From positions 1,063,501 to 1,127,500 of the forward strand of contig NZ_JAATJM010000001.1 in NCBI RefSeq assembly GCF_011927945.1: a stretch of 64,000 nt of DNA, given 5' to 3'. Of the stretch, positions 1 through 8,283 are shown piece after piece. A program made the position numbers and the translations under genes. Position 1 is the stretch's first letter; each line of letters opens with the position of its first letter. Source of the DNA: Brevundimonas alba. Lineage in GTDB: Bacteria > Pseudomonadota > Alphaproteobacteria > Caulobacterales > Caulobacteraceae. Under the pieces are notes generated by a model. That model was not told where the DNA came from, ran no database searches, and worked only from the letters and a program-made list of their open reading frames with translations.

Positions 1-44
1 AAACCCCACCCCGATACCCGCTTCCGCCGCCCCGCCCGTCGGTT

Positions 45-812
45 ATGGTGGCGCTCATGGATACCCCCTCCCAGCGCTGGGCCCGGCTCGAGCCCCACAC
101 CACCGTCGTCGGCCCCGACGACGACCGGCCCCGCCCCGCAGTCCTGCTGTTCCACGGCTGCGGCGGTCTTCGGGACCATCTGCCGAGGTATGCCGAGGCG
201 GCCCGGGCGGCGGGGTGGAGAGCCTTCACCGTCGATTCCTACGCCCCGCGCGGCTGGAACCGCCCCTTTGCCCTGGCGACGGTCTGCACCGGTCTGCTGC
301 TCCGCGGATCCGAGCGGGCCGGTGACATCCTCGCCACCCTGCACGGCGTGTCGCAACGGCCCGACGTCGACGCCTCCAAGGTCGTGCTCGCCGGCTGGAG
401 CCACGGCGGCTGGGGCATCATGGAGGCGATGAGCGCCGACCGCTCGCGGCCGGGGCTCGGCGTCGCCGATCCGGGCGCGGTCGATCTCGATGGCGTGCTC
501 GGGACCTATCTCGCCTACCCTTATATCGGGGTGGCGGCGCTGAACCGGATGCGTCCCTGGCGTCACTGCCCGAAGACGCTGGCGGTCATCGCCCGTTCGG
601 ATCACCTGACCACGGTGCGCAACGCCGAACGGGTCCACGCCATGATCCGCAACTGCGGCGCCGAGGTCGAGACCTGGGTCGCCGACGGCAGCCACAGCTT
701 CGACGAGCCGACCAGCGCGCCGCCGATGAAGTTCGATGAAGCGCTGACCGCCGAGGCCCTGCGCCGGTTCGCGGCCCTGCTCGGCGACGTGGCGGTCGCG
801 CCCGCCGCCTGA
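45..812 (+). CDS. Dienelactone hydrolase family alpha/beta hydrolase
   Basis: A 255-residue alpha/beta hydrolase of about the usual length for the dienelactone hydrolase family. Visible family marks are an oxyanion-type HGCGG turn near residue 32, the nucleophile elbow GWSHGG near residue 117, a candidate acid in ARSDH near residue 185, and a candidate histidine in GSHSF near residue 218. No signal peptide is seen, so it is probably cytoplasmic. The substrate cannot be told; the family cleaves esters and lactones. Translation could also start at the ATG at 57. It lies 7 bases before the rRNA methyltransferase gene and may be co-transcribed with it. Confidence 0.8.
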   Translation: MVALMDTPSQRWARLEPHTTVVGPDDDRPRPAVLLFHGCGGLRDHLPRYAEAARAAGWRAFTVDSYAPRGWNRPFALATVCTGLLLRGSERAGDILATLHGVSQRPDVDASKVVLAGWSHGGWGIMEAMSADRSRPGLGVADPGAVDLDGVLGTYLAYPYIGVAALNRMRPWRHCPKTLAVIARSDHLTTVRNAERVHAMIRNCGAEVETWVADGSHSFDEPTSAPPMKFDEALTAEALRRFAALLGDVAVAPAA

Positions 813-819
813 TCGGTCT

Positions 820-1731
820 ATGGACCGCGCCATGACGACCCTTCTCTATGGCCGCCCCCCGGCGGTGTTCGATCCGCCCGGCGACGCCGTCCAGACCTCG
901 CCCCTGATCCCCGGCTCGACCGCGCTGGAGAGCGTGGCCGAGGGCTCGGCCGAGGCCGCCATGATCTACGCCCCGCCCGGCGTGCTGGAGCGCCGCTACA
1001 CCCTGGCCCTCGCCCTGCGGGCGCTGAAGCCCGGCGGCCGCCTCGACGTCATGGCGCCCAAGGACAAGGGCGGCTCCCGCCTGAAGAAGGAGCTCACCGG
1101 CTTCGGCGTCGAGGTCGGCGAAACCGCCAAGGCCCACCACCGCCGCTGCGTCGTGATCCGCCCGGACCGGGTCGAGGGCTTGGACGAGGCCATCGCCGCC
1201 GGCGCGCCGCGCCTCGTGCCGGGGTTGGACGCCTGGTCCCAGCCCGGCGTGTTCGCCTGGGACCGCGTCGACGCCGGCACTCTCCTGCTGGCCCAGGCCC
1301 TGCCGCCGCTCAAGGGAGCCGGCGCCGATCTCGGCTGCGGCTACGGGGCGCTCGCGACGGTGGTGCTGGGCTCCCCCGCGGTCACCGCCCTGCGCCTGAT
1401 CGACCTCGACCGCCGCGCCGTCGAGGCCGCCCGCAAGAACGTCGACGACCCCCGCGCCACCTTCGACTGGGCCGACGCCCGCACGGTGGAAGCCAACGGC
1501 GACCTCGACTTCGTGGTCATGAACCCGCCTTTCCACGACGGCGGCGCTGAGGACCGCCGGCTGGGTCAGGCCTTCATCCGGCAGGCCGCCGCCATGCTGA
1601 AGAAAGGCGGCGTCCTCTGGCTCGTCGCCAACCGCCATCTGCCCTACGAGGCCGACATCACCGCCGCCTTCAAACGCTCGCAGCCCGTCGCTGACAAAGG
1701 CGGCTACAAGGTCATCGAGGCGGTGAAATGA
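820..1731 (+). CDS. rsmC: RsmC-like class I SAM-dependent rRNA methyltransferase
   Basis: A 303-residue methyltransferase with the RsmC layout: a degenerate N-terminal methyltransferase-like half followed by an active C-terminal half. The SAM-binding motif ADLGCGYG lies near residue 168, and the amino-methyltransferase motif NPPFHDGG near residue 233 is the form found in RsmC/RsmG-type guanine N2 methylases. RsmC methylates G1207 of 16S rRNA; the exact target here is inferred. A second ATG at 832 is an equally plausible start. The stop overlaps the next start (ATGA), linking it to the rRNA pseudouridine synthase, which fits a joint role in small-subunit rRNA modification. Confidence 0.82.
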   Translation: MDRAMTTLLYGRPPAVFDPPGDAVQTSPLIPGSTALESVAEGSAEAAMIYAPPGVLERRYTLALALRALKPGGRLDVMAPKDKGGSRLKKELTGFGVEVGETAKAHHRRCVVIRPDRVEGLDEAIAAGAPRLVPGLDAWSQPGVFAWDRVDAGTLLLAQALPPLKGAGADLGCGYGALATVVLGSPAVTALRLIDLDRRAVEAARKNVDDPRATFDWADARTVEANGDLDFVVMNPPFHDGGAEDRRLGQAFIRQAAAMLKKGGVLWLVANRHLPYEADITAAFKRSQPVADKGGYKVIEAVK

Positions 1732-2504
1732 GCCCGCCCTCAAGCAGTCCGAAGGACGCCAGGGCGAACAGGAAAGTCCCGACGAGCCGCGTCGACAAGC
1801 TGCTCGGCTCCATGGGCTACGGCTCCCGCACCGAGATGGCGCGCCTCGGCAAGGCGGGCGGAATCGTCCTCGACGGCGTGGACCTGACCGACGTGTCGAA
1901 GCGGATCCCGGTCACCCCCGACCTGCCGTCCCGCATGCAGATCGACGGCGAGCCGCTCGACCCGCCGCCCGGTCTGGTGATGATGCTGCACAAGCCGCTG
2001 GGCATGACCTGTTCGCACAAGGAGGACGGGGCTCTGGTCTATGACGTCCTGCCCGACCGCTGGCGCCGCCGCGACCCCGCCATCTCCACCATCGGCCGTC
2101 TCGACAAGCAGACCACCGGCCTGCTGCTCCTGACCGACGACGGCGACCTGCTCCACCGCGTCATCAGTCCCAAACGCCACGTCGCCAAGGTCTATCGCGC
2201 CACGCTTGCCCGCCCCCTTGCGGGAACCGAGGAAGCCCTGTTCGCCGCCGGCGGGCTGGTGCTCGAGGGCGAGGACAAGCCGCTGGCGCCCGCCGTGCTT
2301 GAGGTTCTGTCGCCGACCGAGGCCCGGCTGACCGTCACCGAAGGCCGCTATCACATGGTCCGCCGCATGTTCGCGGCCGTCGGCAACCACGTCGAAACCC
2401 TGCATCGCGAGCGCATCGGCGGCCTCGCCCTGCCTGACGATCTTCCGCCCGGCGAGTGGCGGCTGCTGGACTCCGCCGGGATCGACGCCATCTTCGCCGC
2501 ATGA
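1728..2504 (+). CDS. rsuA: RsuA-family 16S rRNA pseudouridine synthase
   Basis: A 258-residue protein with an N-terminal S4-like RNA-binding segment (about residues 20-75) and a pseudouridine synthase domain. The catalytic aspartate sits in GRLDKQTTGLLLLT near residue 125. Other family marks are HKPLGMTCSH and the late motif EGRYHMVRRMF. RsuA makes pseudouridine 516 in 16S rRNA; related RluB, RluE and RluF act on 23S rRNA, so the exact site is inferred. It overlaps the upstream methyltransferase by ATGA and the downstream trpF start by ATGA, so translation is likely coupled through all three genes. Confidence 0.87.
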   Translation: MSPPSSSPKDARANRKVPTSRVDKLLGSMGYGSRTEMARLGKAGGIVLDGVDLTDVSKRIPVTPDLPSRMQIDGEPLDPPPGLVMMLHKPLGMTCSHKEDGALVYDVLPDRWRRRDPAISTIGRLDKQTTGLLLLTDDGDLLHRVISPKRHVAKVYRATLARPLAGTEEALFAAGGLVLEGEDKPLAPAVLEVLSPTEARLTVTEGRYHMVRRMFAAVGNHVETLHRERIGGLALPDDLPPGEWRLLDSAGIDAIFAA

Positions 2505-3139
2505 CCTCCGTCAAGATCTGCGGCCTGACCACTCCCGAAACCCTCGACGCCGCCCTGGCCGGCGGGGCCGCCTTCGTCGGCGCCGTGATCTTCCCGAAGA
2601 GCCCGCGCCACCTCGACCCGCTCCACGCCGCTGCCCTGTTCGAGCGCGCCCGCGGCCGGGCGGGGGTCGTGGCCGTGACCGTCGACGCCGACGACGCCCT
2701 GCTGACCGAGATCGCCCTGATACTGAAGCCGGACCTGCTCCAGCTCCACGGCGCCGAAACCCCCGCCCGTGCGGAGCAGGTGCGCACCCTGACCGGCGCG
2801 GGGATCATCAAGGCCCTGCCGATCCGGGTCCACGAGGACTTCGCCGAGGCCGAGGTCTGGGATGCATTCGTCGATCACCTGATGTTCGACGCCAAACCGC
2901 CCGAAGGCTCCGACCTTCCCGGCGGCGTCGGCGCCCGCTTCGACTGGACGCTTCTGGCCGACCGCGCCTTCCGCCATCCGTGGTTCGTGGCCGGCGGGCT
3001 GAACCCCGGCAATGTCGCCGAGGCCATCACGATATCGGGCGCCCCTGCGGTCGATGTGTCCTCTGGCGTGGAAACCGCGCCGGGTGTTAAGGACAGCGCC
3101 CTGATCGCGGCCTTCCTCGAAGCGGCGCGCTCGGCCTGA
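2501..3139 (+). CDS. trpF: Phosphoribosylanthranilate isomerase
   Basis: Converts N-(5'-phosphoribosyl)anthranilate to CdRP in tryptophan synthesis. The 212-residue TIM barrel begins SVKICGLT, the standard start of TrpF with the catalytic Cys; the general-acid Asp lies in VTVDADD or the nearby [15 protein letters not shown] region typical of the family. The longer reading from 2456 is rejected, because ATG 2501 forms an ATGA overlap with the rsuA stop and gives the normal family N-terminus. It heads a trpF-trpB-trpA-accD-folC string. No leader peptide or attenuator can fit upstream because the rsuA coding sequence runs directly into it. Confidence 0.96.
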   Translation: MTSVKICGLTTPETLDAALAGGAAFVGAVIFPKSPRHLDPLHAAALFERARGRAGVVAVTVDADDALLTEIALILKPDLLQLHGAETPARAEQVRTLTGAGIIKALPIRVHEDFAEAEVWDAFVDHLMFDAKPPEGSDLPGGVGARFDWTLLADRAFRHPWFVAGGLNPGNVAEAITISGAPAVDVSSGVETAPGVKDSALIAAFLEAARSA

Positions 3140-3171
3140 TTTCCGCCGCTCCCCCGCGCGAGTTTGTCACC

Positions 3172-4386
3172 GTGAACGCCATCCTGCCCAACCGCTACGC
3201 CATGCCCGACGTCGAAGGCCGCTTCGGCCCATACGGCGGTCAGTTCGTGGCCGAGACCCTGATGCCGCTGATCCACGAGCTCAACGCGGCCTATGAGGCG
3301 GCCAAGGCGGATCCGTCGTTCCAGGCCGAACTGGACGGCTTCCTGACCGACTACGTCGGTCGCCCGAGCCCCCTCTATCTCGCCGAGCGGCTGACCGCCC
3401 ACTACGGCGCGGCCGACATCTGGTTCAAGCGGGACGAGCTGAATCACACCGGCGCCCACAAGATCAACAACTGCATGGGCCAGATCCTTCTGGCCATGCG
3501 GATGGGCAAGACCCGCATCATCGCAGAGACCGGCGCCGGCCAGCACGGCGTGGCCACCGCCACCGTCTGCGCCCGCTTCGGGCTCCAGTGCGTCGTCTAC
3601 ATGGGCGCCACCGACGTCGAGCGGCAGTCGCCCAACGTCTTCCGCATGAAGCTGCTCGGCGCCGAGGTCGTGCCGGTGACATCCGGCCGCGCCACGCTCA
3701 AGGACGCCATGAACGAGGCGATGCGGGACTGGGTGACGAACGTCGAGGACACCTACTACCTGATCGGCACCGCCGCCGGTCCGCACCCCTATCCGGCCAT
3801 GGTTCGCGACTTCCAGTCGGTGATCGGCCGCGAGGTCCGCGCCTCCATGCTGGCCCGCAAGGAGAAGCTGCCGGACGCCTGCATTGCGGCGATCGGCGGC
3901 GGCTCGAACGCCATCGGCCTGTTCCACCCCTTCATCGAGGACGCCGGCGTCCGCCTGATCGGCATCGAAGCGGCGGGCCGTGGCCTCGACGGCCCCGACC
4001 ACGCGGCCTCGCTGCAGGGCGGCCGCCCCGGCGTGCTGCACGGCAACCGCACCTATCTGCTGCAGGACGACGACGGCCAGATCCTCGAAGGCCATTCGAT
4101 TTCCGCCGGCCTCGACTACCCGGGCATCGGCCCGGAGCACGCGTGGCTGAAGGATATCGGCCGCGCCGAATATCGCGCCGCCACTGACGCCGAGGCGCTG
4201 GAGGCCTTCCAGCTTTGCTCGAAGCTGGAGGGGATCATCCCCGCGCTCGAACCCAGCCACGCCCTCGCCCGGGTGGGCGAGATCGCAAACGAAGTGGGCA
4301 AGGGGGGCGATGTCGTGCTCAATATGTGCGGGCGGGGCGACAAGGACATCTTCGCCGTAGCGAAGCATCTGGGCGTGGAGCTCTAG
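3172..4386 (+). CDS. trpB: Tryptophan synthase beta chain
   Basis: The PLP-dependent beta subunit, which joins indole and L-serine into tryptophan in the cytoplasm with TrpA. The 404-residue length is normal for TrpB1. The PLP lysine is K97 in the motif HTGAHKINN, the phosphate-binding loop is GGGSNAIG near residue 243, and GAGQHG is the family loop near residue 124. The start used is GTG 3172; an ATG at 3202 would trim ten residues and is also possible. The downstream partner trpA is not directly adjacent: a small exported-protein gene lies between them. Confidence 0.97.
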   Translation: MNAILPNRYAMPDVEGRFGPYGGQFVAETLMPLIHELNAAYEAAKADPSFQAELDGFLTDYVGRPSPLYLAERLTAHYGAADIWFKRDELNHTGAHKINNCMGQILLAMRMGKTRIIAETGAGQHGVATATVCARFGLQCVVYMGATDVERQSPNVFRMKLLGAEVVPVTSGRATLKDAMNEAMRDWVTNVEDTYYLIGTAAGPHPYPAMVRDFQSVIGREVRASMLARKEKLPDACIAAIGGGSNAIGLFHPFIEDAGVRLIGIEAAGRGLDGPDHAASLQGGRPGVLHGNRTYLLQDDDGQILEGHSISAGLDYPGIGPEHAWLKDIGRAEYRAATDAEALEAFQLCSKLEGIIPALEPSHALARVGEIANEVGKGGDVVLNMCGRGDKDIFAVAKHLGVEL

Positions 4387-4390
4387 AAGA

Positions 4391-4810
4391 ATGAGTATGC
4401 TGATACTGGCCGCCAGGGCGGCGCTGAGCCTGGCCCAGGCCGCTCCGGCGGCCCCGCTGGACCTCCAGATACCCGAAGTGGCGGGCACGGTCGCCGATCC
4501 GACCTGCGGCGGAAACCCCGCCCTGGCGTCACGTGCCTTCTGTGTGGCCACAACCCAGGCCGCCATGCAGGCGGTCGCCGACCAGTATGATGCGGCGTTT
4601 CAGTCGCAGGGTTGGCTCGCGGCCTCAGGCGAGGCCAATTTGACCGTCTACGTCCGCCGCAAGGAAGGCGGCGGCTGCACGGCATTCCAGTTGCTGGCTT
4701 TCGCCGATCCCAACCGGCCGGCCGCTCCGGGGGCTCCGGGCTATTTCGCCCTCGCCACCATTCCCGGCGACATCTGCGCGGCGTCGACCGCCCCGTCCGG
4801 CGCCCAATGA
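4391..4810 (+). CDS. Small putative exported protein between trpB and trpA
   Basis: I do not recognise this family. The 139-residue product has a hydrophobic, Ala/Leu-rich N-terminus ending AQAAP, which looks like a short signal peptide (cleavage near residue 18-20). The mature part is about 120 residues with four cysteines (in DPTCGG, AFCVAT, GGCTAF and GDICAA), compatible with two disulfides in the periplasm. It starts five bases after the trpB stop and its own stop overlaps the trpA start as ATGA, so it is translated with the tryptophan genes. GC-rich third positions match its neighbours. Nothing in the sequence suggests a role in tryptophan synthesis itself. Confidence 0.75.
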   Translation: MSMLILAARAALSLAQAAPAAPLDLQIPEVAGTVADPTCGGNPALASRAFCVATTQAAMQAVADQYDAAFQSQGWLAASGEANLTVYVRRKEGGGCTAFQLLAFADPNRPAAPGAPGYFALATIPGDICAASTAPSGAQ

Positions 4811-5637
4811 CCACAGCGCGTATCGACGCCCGTTTCGCCGCGCTTAAGGCCGACAGCCGCGCCGGGTTCGTGGCCTATGTCATGGCCGGCGACCCCTCGC
4901 GGGATCAGTCGCTGGACATCCTGCGCGGCCTGCCCGCGGCCGGCGCCGACATCATCGAACTGGGCTTCCCCTTCTCGGACCCCATGGCAGAGGGCCCGCC
5001 GATCCAGCGTGCCGCCCTGCGCGGCCTCAGGGCCGGACTGACGCTGAAGGGCACGCTCGATCTGGCGCGGGCCTTCCGGGAGGGCGACGACCACACGCCG
5101 CTGATCCTGATGGGCTACCTCAATCCGATCGAAACCTACGGCTATCAGGCCTTCGCGCGGGATGCCGCAGCCTCGGGCGTCGACGGCCTGATCGTCGTCG
5201 ATTGCCCGCCCGAAGAGGCCGGACCGCTGTCCGACGCACTGGATGCCGCGCAGGTGTCCCTGATCCGTCTCGCCACCCCAACCTCGGATGACGCCCGGCT
5301 CAAGGTAATAGCCGAGCGCACTTCGGGCTTCGTCTACTATGTTTCGGTCGCGGGGGTGACCGGGGTCAAGGAGGCGCAGGCCCTGTCAGTCGCGCCGGCG
5401 GTCGAGCGAGTCCGGAAGGCCTCGGGCCTGCCGGTCGCGGTCGGCTTCGGCGTCAAGACGCCGGAGCGCGCGGCCGAGATCGCCCGCGTGGCCGACGCCG
5501 TGGTCGCCGGCTCGGTGCTGGTCGACGAAGTGGCTGCGGCGCTCGAGGCGAACGAACCGCCCGCCCCACGCGTTCTGGCAAAGGTGCGGGCGCTGGCCGG
5601 GGCGGTCCGGGGTGCACGCGTGACGGAAACCGTCTAG
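4807..5637 (+). CDS. trpA: Tryptophan synthase alpha chain
   Basis: Cleaves indole-3-glycerol phosphate to indole and glyceraldehyde-3-phosphate, passing indole to TrpB. The 276-residue TIM barrel has the TrpA marks AGDPS, ELGFPFSDPMAEGPPIQ and VAVGFGVKTPE. The catalytic glutamate is E51. The position of Escherichia coli Asp60 is taken by Glu62 here, a conservative change. An upstream in-frame reading from 4612 is not used, because ATG 4807 overlaps the previous stop (ATGA) and gives the normal N-terminus. It is followed after 10 bases by accD, an arrangement often seen in alphaproteobacteria. Confidence 0.96.
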   Translation: MTTARIDARFAALKADSRAGFVAYVMAGDPSRDQSLDILRGLPAAGADIIELGFPFSDPMAEGPPIQRAALRGLRAGLTLKGTLDLARAFREGDDHTPLILMGYLNPIETYGYQAFARDAAASGVDGLIVVDCPPEEAGPLSDALDAAQVSLIRLATPTSDDARLKVIAERTSGFVYYVSVAGVTGVKEAQALSVAPAVERVRKASGLPVAVGFGVKTPERAAEIARVADAVVAGSVLVDEVAAALEANEPPAPRVLAKVRALAGAVRGARVTETV

Positions 5638-5647
5638 AGACCCGCGC

Positions 5648-6541
5648 ATGGTCGACAAGAACAAACCCCAGCAGGAAAAGCGCGGCGGCTGGCTGTCCCG
5701 CTTCGCCCCCGGCGTCCGCAAGATCGTCAGCCGCCGCGACACGCCCGACAATCTCTGGGTCAAGGATCCGGATACGGGCGAGATGCTGTACCGGTCCGAC
5801 CTCGAGGGGTCGCTGTGGGTCACACCCTCGGGCCGACATATGCGGATCGACGCTCCGACGCGTCTGCGCTTCACCTTCGACGGCGGCGCCTATGAGAACA
5901 TCGACACCCCCGAGGTGCCTGAGGACCCGTTGAAGTTCTCGGACGGCAAACCGTACAAGGATCGCTTGGCCGCAGCCCGCAAGGCGGCCGGCCGCAGGGA
6001 CACCATGGCCATCGGCTTCGGCGAGCTGGACGGCACGCCGGCGGTGGTCATCGTGCAGGATTTCACCTTCATGGGCGGTTCGCTGGGCATGGCCGCGGGC
6101 GAGGCCTTCATCGCCGCCGCCCGGGCCGCGATCGAACGCGGCGTGCCTCTGGTCTGCTACACCGCCGCCGGGGGCGCGCGCATGCAGGAAGGCGCGCTCA
6201 GCCTGATGCAGATGGCGCGCACCACGCTGGCCATCCAGGAGCTGAAGGCGGCCCAACTGCCCTTCGTCGTGGTGCTGACCGATCCCACCACGGGCGGCGT
6301 CACCGCCAGCTACGCCATGCTGGGCGACGTCCATCTGGCTGAGCCGGGCGCGCTGATCGGCTTCGCAGGGCCGCGCGTCATCGAGGCGACCATCCGCGAG
6401 AAGCTGCCGCCGGGCTTCCAGCGCGCCGAATACCTGCAGGAAAAGGGCATGGTTGACCGTGTCGTTGTCCGCGCCGACCTGCCGCGCGTGCTCGGCCAGA
6501 TACTGTCGATGCTGATGGGCGGGAAGCGCCGGGCCGCCTGA
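5648..6541 (+). CDS. accD: Acetyl-CoA carboxylase carboxyltransferase subunit beta, zinc ribbon degenerate
   Basis: The beta half of the carboxyltransferase that makes malonyl-CoA for fatty-acid synthesis, partner of AccA. The 297-residue protein keeps the crotonase-like core: FMGGSLGMAAGE, TAAGGARMQEG, LTDPTTGGVTASYAMLGD and GFAGPRVIEATIREKLPPGF. In the N-terminal region that normally forms a four-cysteine zinc ribbon, the line LWVKDPDTGEMLYR then SLWVTPSGRHMRI has Asp, Thr, Thr and Gly where the cysteines should be. The core is intact, so the gene is read as functional. It sits between trpA and folC, both close enough for one transcript. Confidence 0.94.
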   Translation: MVDKNKPQQEKRGGWLSRFAPGVRKIVSRRDTPDNLWVKDPDTGEMLYRSDLEGSLWVTPSGRHMRIDAPTRLRFTFDGGAYENIDTPEVPEDPLKFSDGKPYKDRLAAARKAAGRRDTMAIGFGELDGTPAVVIVQDFTFMGGSLGMAAGEAFIAAARAAIERGVPLVCYTAAGGARMQEGALSLMQMARTTLAIQELKAAQLPFVVVLTDPTTGGVTASYAMLGDVHLAEPGALIGFAGPRVIEATIREKLPPGFQRAEYLQEKGMVDRVVVRADLPRVLGQILSMLMGGKRRAA

Positions 6542-6546
6542 GCCCG

Positions 6547-7833
6547 ATGGATCCCATCTCCGAACGCCTGCGCGCCCGCCACCCGCAACGCATAGACCTG
6601 TCGCTGGAGCGGATGCGGGTTCTGTGCGCCGCATTGGGCGACCCGCAGCATCGGCTGCCGCCGGTGATCCACGTCGCCGGAACCAACGGCAAGGGCTCCA
6701 CCGTCGCCTTTATCCGTGCCATCGCCGAGGCGGCGGGTCTCAGCGTCCACGCCTACACCTCTCCGCATCTGGTCCGCTTCAACGAGCGCATCCGTCTGGC
6801 CGGACAGCTGATCGCAGACGAGGCGCTGAACCCCATTCTCGACAGGATGGAGGCCGCCATCGACGCGTCCGGAAGTCAGGCCACGGTGTTCGAAAGCACG
6901 ACCGCCGCGGCCTTTGTGGCCATGAGCGAAACCCCAGCCGACCTGGCCATCATCGAGGTTGGACTGGGCGGGATTCTGGACGCCACCAACATTATCGAGC
7001 GTCCATTGCTCAGTGTGATCACGCCCGTCGATCTCGACCACGCGGAGTTTCTCGGAACCAGCTTGCGAGGCATCGCGGTGGAGAAGGCCGGCATCCTGAA
7101 GCCGGGCGCCCGTGGGCTGATCGCGCGACAGGCCGAGGAAGCCATGGCCGCCATCGAGCTGGCCGCCGCCGCCGTCCATGCTCCATTGACGGTCATGGGC
7201 GTGGACTTCGACGGCTGGGCCGAGCGGGGCGGCATGGCTTTCCAGGACCAGAGCCGGTTCCTCGACCTGCCGGCTCCGTCGCTGACCGGTCCGCACCAGA
7301 TCGCCAATGCTGCCCTCGCGGTGGCCGTGGCGCTGGAACTGGATCTTCCCGAGGCGGCCATCGCCGAGGGTCTGCGCGCCGTGCGGTGGCCGGCCCGGAT
7401 GCAGCGGCTGACCGCCGGACCCTACGGCGACGCAGCCCGTGCGGCTGATGCGGAGCTTTGGCTGGACGGGGGGCATAATCCGCACGCGGGCCGGGCGCTG
7501 GCCGAGACGCTTCTCGAGCGACAGTCACGCGCGCCCCGCCCGCTGGCGCTGATCGTCGGCATGCTGGCCAACAAGGACGCAGGCGGATTCTTCGAGGCGC
7601 TGAAAGGCACGGACGCGGCGGTCTTCACCGTCCCGTTCGAGGGCGCGGCCGCAGAGCCCCAGGCGCTCGCCGCAGTAGCGCAGGGGCACGGGCTGGGAGC
7701 GACGGCCTGCGGCTCGGCGACGGAGGCGCTGGAACGCGCCCTTCGTCTCGGAGCCGGCCGGGTGGTCATCTGCGGCTCGCTCTACCTCGCGGGGGAGGTG
7801 CTAGGGGCGAGCCGCGAGACCTGGCCGGACTGA
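6547..7833 (+). CDS. folC: Bifunctional dihydrofolate synthase / folylpolyglutamate synthase
   Basis: Adds glutamate to dihydropteroate and to reduced folates. The 428-residue Mur-ligase-like protein has the ATP-binding loop VAGTNGKGST near residue 41, the substrate motif YTSPHLVRFNERI, and EVGLGGILDATN with the family's metal-binding residues. It starts 5 bases after accD and is the last gene of the trp-accD-folC string. Its TGA stop is directly adjoined by the reverse-complement stop of trxA (TGATCA at 7831-7836), so no separate terminator lies between the two genes. Confidence 0.95.
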   Translation: MDPISERLRARHPQRIDLSLERMRVLCAALGDPQHRLPPVIHVAGTNGKGSTVAFIRAIAEAAGLSVHAYTSPHLVRFNERIRLAGQLIADEALNPILDRMEAAIDASGSQATVFESTTAAAFVAMSETPADLAIIEVGLGGILDATNIIERPLLSVITPVDLDHAEFLGTSLRGIAVEKAGILKPGARGLIARQAEEAMAAIELAAAAVHAPLTVMGVDFDGWAERGGMAFQDQSRFLDLPAPSLTGPHQIANAALAVAVALELDLPEAAIAEGLRAVRWPARMQRLTAGPYGDAARAADAELWLDGGHNPHAGRALAETLLERQSRAPRPLALIVGMLANKDAGGFFEALKGTDAAVFTVPFEGAAAEPQALAAVAQGHGLGATACGSATEALERALRLGAGRVVICGSLYLAGEVLGASRETWPD

Positions 7834-8178
7834 TCAGGCGGCCGAGCTGGCGCCCGAAATGCCCGCCTCGGCCAGCCATTCGACGATCTTGCCCTTGGGC
7901 ATGGCGCCCACCTTCATCGAGGCCAGCTGACCGTCCTTGAACAGCATCAGGGTCGGAATGCCCTTCACGCCGAGGCGCGACGGGACCATGGGGCTGTCGT
8001 CGATATTGACCTTGGCGATGGTGACCTGACCGGCCAGTTCATCGGCGATCTGCTCGAGAGCCGGGCCGATCTGCTTGCAGGGGCCACACCACTCCGCCCA
8101 GAAGTCCACGAGCACGGGGGTGGACGATTTCAGGACGTCGGCGTCGAAGCTGTCGTCGGTGACCTTGACGGTGGCCAT
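7834..8178 (-). CDS. trxA: Thioredoxin 1
   Basis: A 114-residue thioredoxin, the general cytoplasmic disulfide reductant reduced by thioredoxin reductase. The active site is WAEWCGPCK near residue 27, and the cis-proline lies in VKGIPTL near residue 70. The start at 8178 is preferred over 8199, because a good AGGAG ribosome site lies six to seven bases upstream of it and the protein then begins [11 protein letters not shown], as usual. It follows addA by about 105 bases on the same strand and may be read from the operon promoter or from its own. Confidence 0.97.
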   Translation of the reverse strand: MATVKVTDDSFDADVLKSSTPVLVDFWAEWCGPCKQIGPALEQIADELAGQVTIAKVNIDDSPMVPSRLGVKGIPTLMLFKDGQLASMKVGAMPKGKIVEWLAEAGISGASSAA

Positions 8179-8283
8179 GGGCTCTCCTTGGTGCGGCAAA
8201 AAGCGGCGCGATGCGATTTCAGCCGGCCATCATGCGATGATTCCGGCGGTTCGAAAGCGATGTGGGGCGTCTGCCCGATCAAA

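Noticed and set aside
1-44. A promoter for the first hydrolase in bases 1-44
   Set aside because: Too short to judge; no -10-like element is visible.
586-1743. Long reverse-strand reading frames opposite most genes, for example 586-1743, 2875-4566, 9691-11859 and 19389-21029
   Set aside because: In such GC-rich DNA stop codons are rare in shadow frames. Their products are Arg-, Gly- and Ala-rich with no family motifs, and every one lies opposite a recognised gene.
8179-8283. Terminator between addA and trxA
   Set aside because: A GCGGCGCGATGCG segment followed by a run of T on the minus strand exists, but arms are imperfect and it is not convincing.
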